In this document: positions 7,964 to 16,186 of the stretch, piece by piece
How the letters are laid out: every line of letters begins with the position of its first letter
Numbering within the stretch: position 1 is the stretch's first letter
NCBI RefSeq assembly: GCF_019711535.1
Contig: NZ_JAIGNP010000001.1
Span: 930,001 to 994,000, forward strand
From: Qipengyuania aestuarii
GTDB taxonomy: Bacteria > Pseudomonadota > Alphaproteobacteria > Sphingomonadales > Sphingomonadaceae
DNA length: 64,000 nt
Direction: 5' to 3'
Notes under the pieces: generated by a model
What the model was told of the DNA's origin: nothing
Databases searched by the model: none
The model's input: only the letters and a program-made list of their open reading frames with translations
Program-made: the position numbers and the translations under genes

Positions 7964-9420
7964 CGCGCAAGCCCGAACAGCGCATCGACATCGAGCGCCG
8001 CCTCTACGCCGTCTGCCAATTGGTCCAGCGCGTTTTCAATGCCCTCTTCATAGTCGAGCACACTTTCCCGACCACTGCGTAGCCCTTCGAGCCAATACCC
8101 GCGGAATTCGTCGCTGCTGAAAAGTCCGTGCAGATAGGTGCCGATCAGGCGACCTCCGTTCTTCACAGCACCGTCATGCGTGCCATCTTCCAAACGACAG
8201 AACGGGGTTTCGAGAGCCGGACCGGTAGATTGGCCGGAATGTATCTCATAACCACTTACGGCGATCCCGCGAGCCAGCGCCGTCCCACCCGTGGGCCGCA
8301 CGGTTTTGTCTCCAGTCATGCGGGTGCTCATGTCGAAAAGTCCGAGAGCGGCAGCCGCACCTGCAGGACCGTCGCGCCCCTCGGGGTCCTCGACCCGGCA
8401 GCCGAGCAGTTGGAAACCGCCGCACAGGCCGACCACATGCGCACCCCCGCGAAAGGCGGACAGGATGTCATGATCCCATCCCTCCGCACGCAGCATGGCA
8501 AGGTCGGCCAGCGTCGATTTGGTTCCTGCAAGAATGATCGCGTCGGCTTCGCGCGGGATCGGTTGCCCGGGCGGGATAAAACGCAGATCCACATCGGGTT
8601 CAGCAAGCAAGGGGTCCAGATCGTCGAAATTGCTGATCCGCGACAGCATCGGAACCGCAATGATATTGCCTCGGCCAGCAGGAATTGACCGATCAAGCAC
8701 GACTGCGTCTTCTGCCGGGAGTCGCGCCGCGCAGGCCAGCCAGGGCACGACGCCGAAGGACCGCCATCCAGTACGCTCCTCGATAAAGTGCAAACCGTCG
8801 TCGAACAGCGATAGATCGCCGCGGAAGCGATTGATGGCGAACCCCGCCACCATCGCTGAATCCTCCGCATCCATCACTGCCTTGGTCCCGACGATGGATG
8901 CGATCACCCCGCCCCGGTCGATGTCGCCGACCAGAACCACCGGGACATCCGCCGCCCGTGCGAAGCCCATATTGGCAATATCGCCGCGGCGCAGATTGAC
9001 TTCGGCAGGGCTGCCCGCACCTTCGACGATGATCAGATCATGAGCACCGCGCAGGCGGCCGAACGCGGACAGCACAGGAGCGAGCAGCCGTCCCCGCTCA
9101 GCCATATAATGTGCCGCCTCTGCGCTGCGCAGAGCTTTCCCATCGACCACTATTTGCGCGCGGCGATCGCCTTCAGGTTTGAGCAGGACCGGGTTCATGT
9201 CGGTCGTAGGCTCGAGCCCCGCTGCTCGGGCCTGCAAAGCCTGGGCCCGCCCGATCTCCCCTCCGCCCGCGCACGCAGCTGCATTGTTCGACATGTTCTG
9301 AGGCTTGAAGGGCGCGACTTTTATGCCTCGGCGATATGCGATGCGGCAAAGGGCGGCCACCAGCAGCGACTTGCCGACATCCGAGCCCGTGCCCTGCAGC
9401 ATGATCGCCCGTGCCCCCAT
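7960..9420 (-). CDS. cobQ: Cobyric acid synthase (glutamine-hydrolysing)
   Basis: A 486-residue CobQ/CbiP amidotransferase. It amidates side chains b, d, e and g of adenosylcobyrinic acid a,c-diamide using glutamine and ATP. The N-terminal dethiobiotin-synthetase-like domain begins MLQGTGSDVGKSLLV (P-loop) and has KPQNMSNNAA and the DIDRGGVIAS loop. The C-terminal glutamine amidotransferase domain (about residues 250-450) has its nucleophile Cys in VGLCGGFQLLG and the ending TYLHGLF with the catalytic His. It follows btuD by 6 bp and overlaps cbiB. Its presence with cobO shows that the cell can process cobyrinate-level intermediates and not only cobinamide. Confidence 0.95.
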   Translation of the reverse strand: MGARAIMLQGTGSDVGKSLLVAALCRIAYRRGIKVAPFKPQNMSNNAAACAGGGEIGRAQALQARAAGLEPTTDMNPVLLKPEGDRRAQIVVDGKALRSAEAAHYMAERGRLLAPVLSAFGRLRGAHDLIIVEGAGSPAEVNLRRGDIANMGFARAADVPVVLVGDIDRGGVIASIVGTKAVMDAEDSAMVAGFAINRFRGDLSLFDDGLHFIEERTGWRSFGVVPWLACAARLPAEDAVVLDRSIPAGRGNIIAVPMLSRISNFDDLDPLLAEPDVDLRFIPPGQPIPREADAIILAGTKSTLADLAMLRAEGWDHDILSAFRGGAHVVGLCGGFQLLGCRVEDPEGRDGPAGAAAALGLFDMSTRMTGDKTVRPTGGTALARGIAVSGYEIHSGQSTGPALETPFCRLEDGTHDGAVKNGGRLIGTYLHGLFSSDEFRGYWLEGLRSGRESVLDYEEGIENALDQLADGVEAALDVDALFGLAR

Positions 9421-9426
9421 ACCGGA

Positions 9427-10200
9427 TCAGGCCGGTCCTTGGATGTCTAGGCGCAAAGCCCGACCTTCGCGCCTGACATGTGCGGCGATGCCGAACACCG
9501 AACGAAGCCGGTCCGGGGTGCAGGTTGCCTCCGGCGGACCATCCGCAACGATCCTGCCGTCATGCATCCACAGCAGCCGGTCCGCATAGCGAACCGCAAG
9601 ATCGAGGTCGTGGATCACGGTCAGCACGCCGCGCCCATCGCGCGCCATGTCGGCAAACAGGCGCATGGTCTGATGCTGGTGCCTCGGATCGAGCGCTGCG
9701 ACCGGCTCATCGGCAACCACCAGAGCGGTTTCCGCCGCGAGTGCCCGTGCCAGATGGACCCGCGCAAGCTCGCCCCCGGATAGCGTATCGGCAGCCCGAT
9801 TTTCAAAACCCTCGAGCTGGCAGGCAGCGATGGCGCGTGTCACAGCGGCTTTGTCTTCGGGCGAAAGGCGGCCAAGCGCTGCGCCATAGGCAAATCGTCC
9901 CAGCGCAACGATGTCCTCAACCGGCTGCGGCCATACCAGGGGCCGGGTCTGCGGCAAATAGGCAACACGGCGGGCGCGCTCGATAGGCGACAATTCGCCA
10001 CTGGGCATGCCGCCGATCCTCACCTCTCCGGTGTCGCCGGGAACAATGCCGAGAGCTAGGCGCAACAGCGACGTCTTGCCCGATCCGTTGGGACCGATCA
10101 GCGCCGTCAACGTGCCTGACCCGATCGTGAAGCCGGCATCGCTCACGAGAGCCTTACCTTCGATCGCGTGGTTCAGGTCGCGAGCTTCGAGCAGCATCAT
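9427..10200 (-). CDS. btuD: Cobalamin ABC importer ATP-binding protein
   Basis: A 257-residue ATPase of the FecE/BtuD/HmuV group that powers vitamin B12 import through BtuC. Walker A is GPNGSGKTSLLR, the signature is LSGGELARVHLARALA, Walker B is LVVADEPVAALDP and the switch His is in VIHDLDLAVRYADRL. The start at ATG 10200 overlaps the btuC stop by 4 bp; ATG 10197 directly follows. Its place between btuC and cobQ, behind a cobalamin riboswitch, gives the substrate; motifs alone would also fit heme or siderophore importers. Confidence 0.9.
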   Translation of the reverse strand: MMLLEARDLNHAIEGKALVSDAGFTIGSGTLTALIGPNGSGKTSLLRLALGIVPGDTGEVRIGGMPSGELSPIERARRVAYLPQTRPLVWPQPVEDIVALGRFAYGAALGRLSPEDKAAVTRAIAACQLEGFENRAADTLSGGELARVHLARALAAETALVVADEPVAALDPRHQHQTMRLFADMARDGRGVLTVIHDLDLAVRYADRLLWMHDGRIVADGPPEATCTPDRLRSVFGIAAHVRREGRALRLDIQGPA

Positions 10201-11174
10201 GCGAGCCTCCTGCGCGATGCGATCCAGATGAAGATCGGTGCGCCCAGCAGCGATGCGACTACTCCCAGTTTAAGCTCGCTATCGGTGGGTAATATGCGCA
10301 CGCCGATATCGGCCAGCACGAGGATCAACCCGCCCAGCAGCGCCGAAGGCACCAATAGTTGCGCGGGATCGTAACGCAGGAACGGGCGCACCAAATGCGG
10401 CGCGACGATGCCCACAAAGCCGATCGCTCCGGCCAGAGACACCGCCGCGCCAGTTGCGAGCCCGGCGCCGATGATGACGGCCAGACGCTGGCGGCGCAGG
10501 TCGAGGCCAAGCCCCTCGGCCGCTTCATCGCCGAGTGAAAGAGCCGACAGGCCTCGCCGCGACATGAGCAGGATCAAGGCCCCGGCAATCATGAAAGGAG
10601 CGGCGAAACTGAGATCCGCAAAGCTGCGATTGTCAACCGTCCCCAGCATCCAGTTGACCATGTCGGCCAGGCTGAAGGGATTGGGCGCGAGGTTCATCAG
10701 CAAAGCCATGATAGCTGCGGAAAAGCTCGACAGACCTACCCCGATCAGGATCAAGGTCACCACCGAGCGTGTCCGGATCGCCGCCAGCGCTACCACCAGC
10801 GTCGCCAGCAATGCACCCGCCACAGCCGCCAGCGGCAGGACAAGCGGCCCCGCGGTTGCGAAGCCGAAATAGAGGACGAAGGTGGCGAACAGGGCGGCGG
10901 TGGCCGAAACGCCGAGAATGCCAGGCTCGGCAAGCGGGTTGCGAAGAAGGCCCTGCAGCGCTGCTCCGCTCATCCCCAGCGCGGCGCCGACCATTGCCGC
11001 TGCCAACGCGCGGGGCAAGCGGATCTGCCAGACCACCAGCTCATCCCCCTCGCTGCCTTGAAACGCCAGCGCCGCAAGCAAGCGGTCTATCGGAAGAGAT
11101 ACCGATCCCAGTGTCACCGAAAGCAAGAGGGCCAGCAAAAGTCCCACTGCGAGCGTTGCTAGCACCCGCGTCAC
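10197..11174 (-). CDS. btuC: Cobalamin ABC importer permease (FecCD family)
   Basis: A 325-residue inner-membrane permease with about ten hydrophobic helices, of the BtuC/FecCD family. Typical segments are IRLPRALAAAMVGAALGMSGAALQGLLRNPLAEPGILG and, later, GAIGFVGIVAPHLVRPF followed by the LLVPSALLGG helix. It forms the channel through which BtuF-delivered B12 crosses the inner membrane. Both ends overlap neighbours by 4 bp (btuF upstream, btuD downstream), so the three are translationally coupled. Confidence 0.92.
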   Translation of the reverse strand: MTRVLATLAVGLLLALLLSVTLGSVSLPIDRLLAALAFQGSEGDELVVWQIRLPRALAAAMVGAALGMSGAALQGLLRNPLAEPGILGVSATAALFATFVLYFGFATAGPLVLPLAAVAGALLATLVVALAAIRTRSVVTLILIGVGLSSFSAAIMALLMNLAPNPFSLADMVNWMLGTVDNRSFADLSFAAPFMIAGALILLMSRRGLSALSLGDEAAEGLGLDLRRQRLAVIIGAGLATGAAVSLAGAIGFVGIVAPHLVRPFLRYDPAQLLVPSALLGGLILVLADIGVRILPTDSELKLGVVASLLGAPIFIWIASRRRLA

Positions 11175-12004
11175 GAGGCCTTCTCCGCCGCGTTGGCCAG
11201 TGCTTCAACCGCATCTAGGACAAACCACCCGCCACACGCTGTCCAAGCACCTTCGAGCGGCACGACAGGTAGCTCGCGTAATTGCGCGCGGGCAACCGGA
11301 TGGCGCGCAGCGCTCCAATTGTCGACGTGGTTGGTCTCGCTTTCGAAGAAGGATGCGGCCACCATGTCCGGTCTTTCATAAGCAAGGCGTTCAAGCGGAA
11401 GCGGGTTCCAGCCCGGTTGCGTCTGGAAATTCTCTATTCCCGCGGCTTCGAAGAGTTCATGTACCAGCGTACCTTCACCCGTCGTCACTCCCGCCGGGGT
11501 CATGTACAGGACGGTCTTGCGCGGCATTCCGCGCCTAGCGAGCGTTTCAAGCCGTCTATCCATATCGGCGACCAGTTCCCGCGCCTTCTCAGGCTTTCCC
11601 AGCGCTATTCCCGCTCGCAGCACTTCTTCGCGCACCTCCGCAAGTGTTTGCGGAAAACCGATTTGCAGGACCGGAACACCCGGTTTTTCCATAAAATTGG
11701 CAATGTCGTGGCCCCCTCCGTATGTACGCACTACGAGATCGGGCTGAAGCACCAGCACATCCGCCGTTCGCGGACGGACGGTCGGGATGCCTGCGGCCTC
11801 GGCGCGCATATAGGAATACCGTTTCTCCGCATCGGGGGAGAGCGCAAGGATGTCCTCACGATCCGCGAACTTCAGCACATACTGGTCCGCACAGTAATCG
11901 AGGCTGACGATCCGCCGCGGCGCGTCGGCCTTTCGCTCCGCAGCCTGCACACAGGCCAGGAGCGAAAGGCTTGCTGCCGCCGCGAGGATCGCCCGAAAAA
12001 CCAT
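11171..12004 (-). CDS. btuF: Cobalamin periplasmic binding protein
   Basis: A 277-residue class III (helical-backbone) binding protein of the BtuF/FecB type that passes B12 from the periplasm to BtuCD. The N-terminus MVFRAILAAAASLSLLAC fits a secretory signal with a possible lipobox (LLAC), so it may be lipid-anchored. Mature landmarks are RIVSLDYCADQYVLKFA, the VLQPDLVVRTY strand and PLERLAYERPDMV. The ATG overlaps the btuB stop by one base (TGATG). Substrate is assigned by position between btuB and btuC in the riboswitch operon. Confidence 0.88.
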   Translation of the reverse strand: MVFRAILAAAASLSLLACVQAAERKADAPRRIVSLDYCADQYVLKFADREDILALSPDAEKRYSYMRAEAAGIPTVRPRTADVLVLQPDLVVRTYGGGHDIANFMEKPGVPVLQIGFPQTLAEVREEVLRAGIALGKPEKARELVADMDRRLETLARRGMPRKTVLYMTPAGVTTGEGTLVHELFEAAGIENFQTQPGWNPLPLERLAYERPDMVAASFFESETNHVDNWSAARHPVARAQLRELPVVPLEGAWTACGGWFVLDAVEALANAAEKAS

Positions 12005-13896
12005 CAGAGGCGGTATCGCACGCCGCCAAATGCAGCACGGCCGGGTTGACCATACCGATAAACGGTCTCGTATTTGGCATTGAACAGGTTCTCGACGCGC
12101 CCGAATATCTCGAGATTGTCGGTTATACCGTAGCTTGTCCGAAGATCGGTCACGACATAGCCGTCAAGCTCGCGGCTATTGCCGGCATTGTCGAAACTGT
12201 CGCCAACAACCAGGATTGTGGCCCCCAGACCAATCCCGCTTTCGAGGCGATAGTCGACGACCAGGCTGGCCTTATCCTTCGCTCTGCGGGGCAGAAAATT
12301 ACCGATGCTCTCGTCGATCGCATCAGTCGTCGTGTAATTAAGGGCGACGTTGAAACCGTCGACTGGGCGCAGGGCAACGCCGAATTCCCAACCATGCGCC
12401 GAAGCGACTTCGGTGTTGTCGTAATAACCGTATGGATCGGTATCGGTCGAAACGAAGCCGATGAGATTTTTAGTATCGCGCTCGAAATACGTCACTCCAG
12501 CCTGTGCGCGTCCATCCAGAAAGCGGTGTGTAATGCCGGCATCCCAGCTCTCGGACTCCTCGGGGCGAAGCCCGGCGGTGCCGTAAACGCTGTAAAGCTG
12601 ATAGAGCGACGGAGCCTTGAACCCTTCACCGTAGCTTGCGCGCACTACCGTGGCCCCATTATTGGGCGAGTAAGCTCCGCTGGCCGAGAAAATTGTTTCA
12701 TCGCCGTAGGTTTCGTGGTCGTCATAACGCACGCCGCCGGTCAGCGAGAGCCCGGCGAAAGGAGCCAGATTGAGCTGGCCATAAACGCTGTTGATCCAAA
12801 CCTCTGCCTCGTCGGGCGTGGCGCCGTAGCTCGAACTGCGAAATTCGGATTCCTCACGCTCGGCGCCGAATACCAGTTCCGCGAATTCGGCAGCATCGAA
12901 ACCGCCCTGATATTCGTATCGGCGGTTTTCCCCATGGGCATCAAAGGTCTCGCTATCGCTGCCGAAATCGAAGTTCCGGCGATCGATATTGGTATAGGCA
13001 AAACCGATCCGGTTACGCAGCCGCCCATCCAGGAAATCGGCGTTCAAACCAGCATAACCGACCAGATCGTCGCGGTAGGAAACTTCGGCAGTGTCGCCGA
13101 ATCCGTTTGCGCCAAAGCCGTCGATGTCCGTCTCTCCGTCGGCATAGAATGCGCGCAGGTCGATCGAAATGTTGTCCGCAAGCGCGACATCCAACTTGCC
13201 GTTGACGCCGAGGCTTTCGAACCCGTCTCTCTCTTCTCCGCCGCGAGCCTCGCTGAAGGCAGAAATACCGTCGGTGCGAAAATAGGTTGCCCCTACGCTG
13301 GCGGCTACAGGTCCAAAGCTGCGGGAAAGATTACCGACCAGCTCTGCGCTGTCACGCTCGCCGTATTCCGCGCTCAAGAAAACGCCAAGATCCTCGCTCG
13401 GCTCGCGGGTGATGAGATTCACAACGCCACCGATCGCCTGGCTTCCATAAAGGACGCTCTGCGACCCGCGCACCACTTCGACACGAGCGATATTGCCGGT
13501 CAGAAGGGTTCCGAAATTAAACCCGCCGCCTGTAGACGAAGGATCGTTGAGCTTGACCCCGTCGATCAGGACCACGGTCTGGTCGCTATCGGCACCGCGA
13601 ATGGACAGGTTCGCGTTGGTTCCGATGCCGCCATTGCGGGTGAAGGTGATGCCTGGCACGGTCCGCAGCAGGTCCAGCGCATCGGTCGCCTGCCGGCTTA
13701 TGATTTCGTCTTCAGCGATAACCGTGACCGACTCGCCTACCTGGCTTATGGCCCGCTCGGTTCGATTGGCGGTGACGACGATCAACTCCGAAGTCATATC
13801 GCCATCTTCGGGAAGATCGGCCGACTGGGCCTGAGCCGCGGTCGGGCAGACTGCCAAAGCAGCCACCGCGGCAGTAGTATAGAATACAGTTTTCAT
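12004..13896 (-). CDS. btuB: TonB-dependent vitamin B12 receptor
   Basis: A 630-residue outer-membrane receptor with an N-terminal signal peptide ending near AAQAQ. A TonB box-like ELIVVTANRTE leads the plug, which has DALDLLRTVPGITFTRNGG, LSIRGADSDQTVVLIDGVKLNDPS and VEVVRGSQSVLYGSQAIGG. The 22-strand barrel ends GGVRYRL, so the last residue is Leu and not the usual Phe; I give this no special weight. It matches BtuB in length (about 610 residues), and the cobalamin riboswitch ends about 170 bp upstream of its start. It is the first gene of the operon btuB-btuF-btuC-btuD-cobQ-cbiB-cobD. Confidence 0.93.
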   Translation of the reverse strand: MKTVFYTTAAVAALAVCPTAAQAQSADLPEDGDMTSELIVVTANRTERAISQVGESVTVIAEDEIISRQATDALDLLRTVPGITFTRNGGIGTNANLSIRGADSDQTVVLIDGVKLNDPSSTGGGFNFGTLLTGNIARVEVVRGSQSVLYGSQAIGGVVNLITREPSEDLGVFLSAEYGERDSAELVGNLSRSFGPVAASVGATYFRTDGISAFSEARGGEERDGFESLGVNGKLDVALADNISIDLRAFYADGETDIDGFGANGFGDTAEVSYRDDLVGYAGLNADFLDGRLRNRIGFAYTNIDRRNFDFGSDSETFDAHGENRRYEYQGGFDAAEFAELVFGAEREESEFRSSSYGATPDEAEVWINSVYGQLNLAPFAGLSLTGGVRYDDHETYGDETIFSASGAYSPNNGATVVRASYGEGFKAPSLYQLYSVYGTAGLRPEESESWDAGITHRFLDGRAQAGVTYFERDTKNLIGFVSTDTDPYGYYDNTEVASAHGWEFGVALRPVDGFNVALNYTTTDAIDESIGNFLPRRAKDKASLVVDYRLESGIGLGATILVVGDSFDNAGNSRELDGYVVTDLRTSYGITDNLEIFGRVENLFNAKYETVYRYGQPGRAAFGGVRYRL

Positions 13897-14067
13897 TATA
13901 AATCCAAAGTCACGCCACGCGGTGGCTCCGGCGCCCGCATGGAAATCGACAGATGGCCCGCCGCACGCCCGCGCAGGGTTTGCGGCACCGGAAACCGGCC
14001 TGGCTGCCGTTACTTCGGAAAAAACTTTCCTGTCCCATTGGGCTGGACCCGGCCCCGGACGAACGAC

Positions 14068-14260
14068 GCGACGGCAGGTCTCCTGGCTTACCGATCAAGG
14101 CCTTCGAACCGCCTTCCCGGCGAGACCTGTGAGGCATCGCCAGTGGCATAGTGGTCCGGGGCTCCCGGCTTACAGTTGCGGGCACAGCGCCGGATTTGTC
14201 CTGACAGACTCACCGACTTCCCTCTTAGCGACAGGCGTTTTCACACCTGAGGCACCGTCT
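14068..14260 (-). ncRNA. Cobalamin (AdoCbl) riboswitch
   Basis: Read on the minus strand, the conserved parts come in the right order. The 5' part GGTGCCTCAGGTG is followed by AATCCGGCGCTGTGCCCGC and AACTGTAAGC, then GCCACTGG, GGGAAGGC, and the 3' B12 box AAGCCAGGAGACCTGCC (14073-14089). This is a full class I cobalamin riboswitch aptamer upstream of btuB. It should lower expression of the whole btuB-to-cobD operon when adenosylcobalamin is plentiful. It lies between the cobO stop and btuB, so the upstream cobT-cobS-cobC-cobO set is not under this element. Confidence 0.95.
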
Positions 14261-14307
14261 GCCGGCGCCAATGGGCGCAGGGAAAGCCGGTGTCAATCCT
14301 GCCCGGA

Positions 14308-14913
14308 TCAGAAGTCCAGCCCTTGCTGGGCCCTTATCCCGTTATGGAAGGCATGTTTAATTTCGCGCATCTCGCTGACCGTGTCGGCGTATTCGATCAG
14401 GTCGGGCTTCGCATCGCGCCCCGTAAGGATGACACGGGTCTTGCCGCGCTGCTCCAGCACGTTGATGACAGCGTTCGAGCCGAGATAGTCGTAGCGCAGC
14501 GCGATGTTGATCTCATCGAGTACGACCAGCGCATAATCCTGGCTGGCAATCACTTCACCTGCCTTGGCGAGAGCCTTTTCCGCAGCCTCGATGTCACGCT
14601 CACGATCCTGCGTGTCCCATGTAAATCCGTCGCCCATGACATGCCAGTCGACCAGATCGGGAAAGCGCCCGAAGAATTGCTTTTCACCGGTCTTCCACTT
14701 GCCTTTGATAAACTGGACGACAGCCACTTTCTGCCCCCACCCCAAGGCGCGGGCAATGACGCCGAATGCCGAGCTCGACTTGCCCTTGCCGTCGCCCGTG
14801 TGAACCAGCACCAGCCCGCGTTCGGGGTCCTTCAATTCGCGCCGTCGCTGCGCCTGTTCGGCCTGCAGCTTTTTCATCTGCGCCTTGTGGTCGTCCTGCT
14901 CGGTTGCGGTCAT
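14308..14913 (-). CDS. cobO: Cob(I)yrinic acid a,c-diamide adenosyltransferase
   Basis: A 201-residue CobO/CobA/BtuR ATP:corrinoid adenosyltransferase that transfers the 5'-deoxyadenosyl group of ATP to the cobalt of Co(I) corrinoids. The P-loop GDGKGKSSSAFG is at about residues 40-51, followed by VVQFIKGKWKTGE and the DEINIALRYDYL loop. It begins 4 bp inside the end of cobC. Cytoplasmic. The N-terminal 30 residues are charged and rich in Gln, as in the CobO group. Last gene of the cobT-cobS-cobC-cobO set; the riboswitch begins about 50 bp beyond its stop. Confidence 0.95.
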   Translation of the reverse strand: MTATEQDDHKAQMKKLQAEQAQRRRELKDPERGLVLVHTGDGKGKSSSAFGVIARALGWGQKVAVVQFIKGKWKTGEKQFFGRFPDLVDWHVMGDGFTWDTQDRERDIEAAEKALAKAGEVIASQDYALVVLDEINIALRYDYLGSNAVINVLEQRGKTRVILTGRDAKPDLIEYADTVSEMREIKHAFHNGIRAQQGLDF

Positions 14914-15443
14914 ACAATGTGGTCCGTTTCGAAGGTAAGAAAATCGCCGAAGCCAAGCTTCAGCTCGAAAGGGTCGGGATATCCAAGGATGGCTGAAATC
15001 ACACGCGCCACTCCGAGGCGGCTGACTGCCAGAACGTCGCCCGGCTCGCCGGCTACGTCAGTCAGATAGGAACACGCGCGCACCATCAGTTGGGCGACAC
15101 TTTCCCCGCCATGCGGCCGCGCATTCTCGACATCGCTGGCCCATAGATCGATCTCGTCGCGGGGAATGTCGTTCCATGGCTGCATTTCCCAATTCCCGAA
15201 GTGGATTTCGGATAGCCGCGGGTCGGTCTGGACTTGCAAATCCAGCAATTGGGCGAGGTTCTGGGAAAGGTTCATGCAGCGGCGCAGGGGGCTGCTGTGC
15301 AATCTGCTGACCGGCCGATCGATGCGGGAAAGGACATCCAACAGTTCTGCATGATCGGGGAGACGGGCGTCGATATCCGACTGGCCATAGCACACGCCGG
15401 ACGCAATCTTCGGCTCGCCATGCCGCAAAAGGATCAGAGCCAT
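14910..15443 (-). CDS. cobC: Alpha-ribazole phosphatase-like protein (histidine phosphatase family), second catalytic His replaced
   Basis: A 177-residue histidine-phosphatase fold protein in the position of CobC, which removes the phosphate from alpha-ribazole phosphate (or adenosylcobalamin phosphate). The phosphohistidine motif LILLRHGEPK is intact, as are the SSPLRRC loop and the acid region EIHFGNWE. At the second catalytic His, where families read SHGG or THGG, this protein reads AVSRLGVARV, with Arg at residue 142 (codon CGC, one transition away from CAC). Activity may be lowered or lost. Start ATG 15443 gives a 10-bp overlap with cobS. The frame is open further upstream, but that is cobS antisense. 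Confidence 0.85.
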   Translation of the reverse strand: MALILLRHGEPKIASGVCYGQSDIDARLPDHAELLDVLSRIDRPVSRLHSSPLRRCMNLSQNLAQLLDLQVQTDPRLSEIHFGNWEMQPWNDIPRDEIDLWASDVENARPHGGESVAQLMVRACSYLTDVAGEPGDVLAVSRLGVARVISAILGYPDPFELKLGFGDFLTFETDHIV

Positions 15444-16186
15444 GCGAGCAGGCCGAGGTAAAACCCGATTTCGGAAAGCTGCTGGACCGCGCCGAGACAG
15501 TCGCCGGTGTAGCCACCTAACTTGCGTTCGAACAGCAACCGCGTCGCAAGGTGGCCCATGCATAGGCCAGCGAGCGCGCAAACCGTGCCGCCCATGCCTG
15601 TGAAGATTCCGAAGGCTGCCAATGCCGCTACGCCGGAAAGCGCCGCGACGATCAAGGCGCTGCGGGCCACGCCTGCGGCCACCGGCTTGGCTATGCCTTC
15701 AGGTCGGGCATAAGTACTGGTGGCTATCACTACGACAGCCGACAGGCGCGAGAGCCCGTGGGCGACGGGGAGCGCGGCTAGCGCGAGCACAGGCGGCATG
15801 GCGGCAAGCGCTGCGACCTTCAGGCCGAGCGCCACGAACAGGGCCGCCGCGCCGAAAGTGCCGAGTCGGCTGTCGCGCATGATCTCCATCATCCGCTCCG
15901 GCGTGGACGCGCCCAGTCCGTCGAAAAGGTCGGCCAGCCCGTCCTCGTGAAAAGCGCCCGTGGCGAGCAAGGTTGCGGCGCAGGCGAAAATGGCAGCGAT
16001 AAAACCGCCGCCGATCATCCACCCTGGCAGAAATGCGAGGGCGCCGATCATGCCGAGAAGCATGCCGACAAGCGGATAGAATGCCGGTGCGGCTTCGAAA
16101 TCCGCGTCCGACAGCGCCTTGGTTCCTACCGGGATGCGGGTCAGGAACATCCAGGCCGCCAGAAAGGCAGCCAGCGGATTTGTCAT
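15434..16186 (-). CDS. cobS: Adenosylcobinamide-GDP ribazoletransferase (cobalamin synthase)
   Basis: A 250-residue inner-membrane enzyme that joins AdoCbi-GDP (from CobU) and alpha-ribazole, closing the nucleotide loop of B12. The family signatures are AAWMFLTRIPVG near the N-terminus, the FYPLVGMLLGMIGA helix, and GAFHEDGLADLFDGLGA with the acidic residues thought to bind Mg-pyrophosphate. Five to six membrane helices follow. It overlaps cobT by 4 bp upstream and the cobC-like gene by 10 bp downstream. Confidence 0.94.
   Translation of the reverse strand: MTNPLAAFLAAWMFLTRIPVGTKALSDADFEAAPAFYPLVGMLLGMIGALAFLPGWMIGGGFIAAIFACAATLLATGAFHEDGLADLFDGLGASTPERMMEIMRDSRLGTFGAAALFVALGLKVAALAAMPPVLALAALPVAHGLSRLSAVVVIATSTYARPEGIAKPVAAGVARSALIVAALSGVAALAAFGIFTGMGGTVCALAGLCMGHLATRLLFERKLGGYTGDCLGAVQQLSEIGFYLGLLAWL

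Noticed and set aside
11971-14151. A 726-codon plus-strand frame.
   Set aside because: Antisense of btuB and extends across the riboswitch; no recognisable domain, while the minus strand encodes a full receptor.
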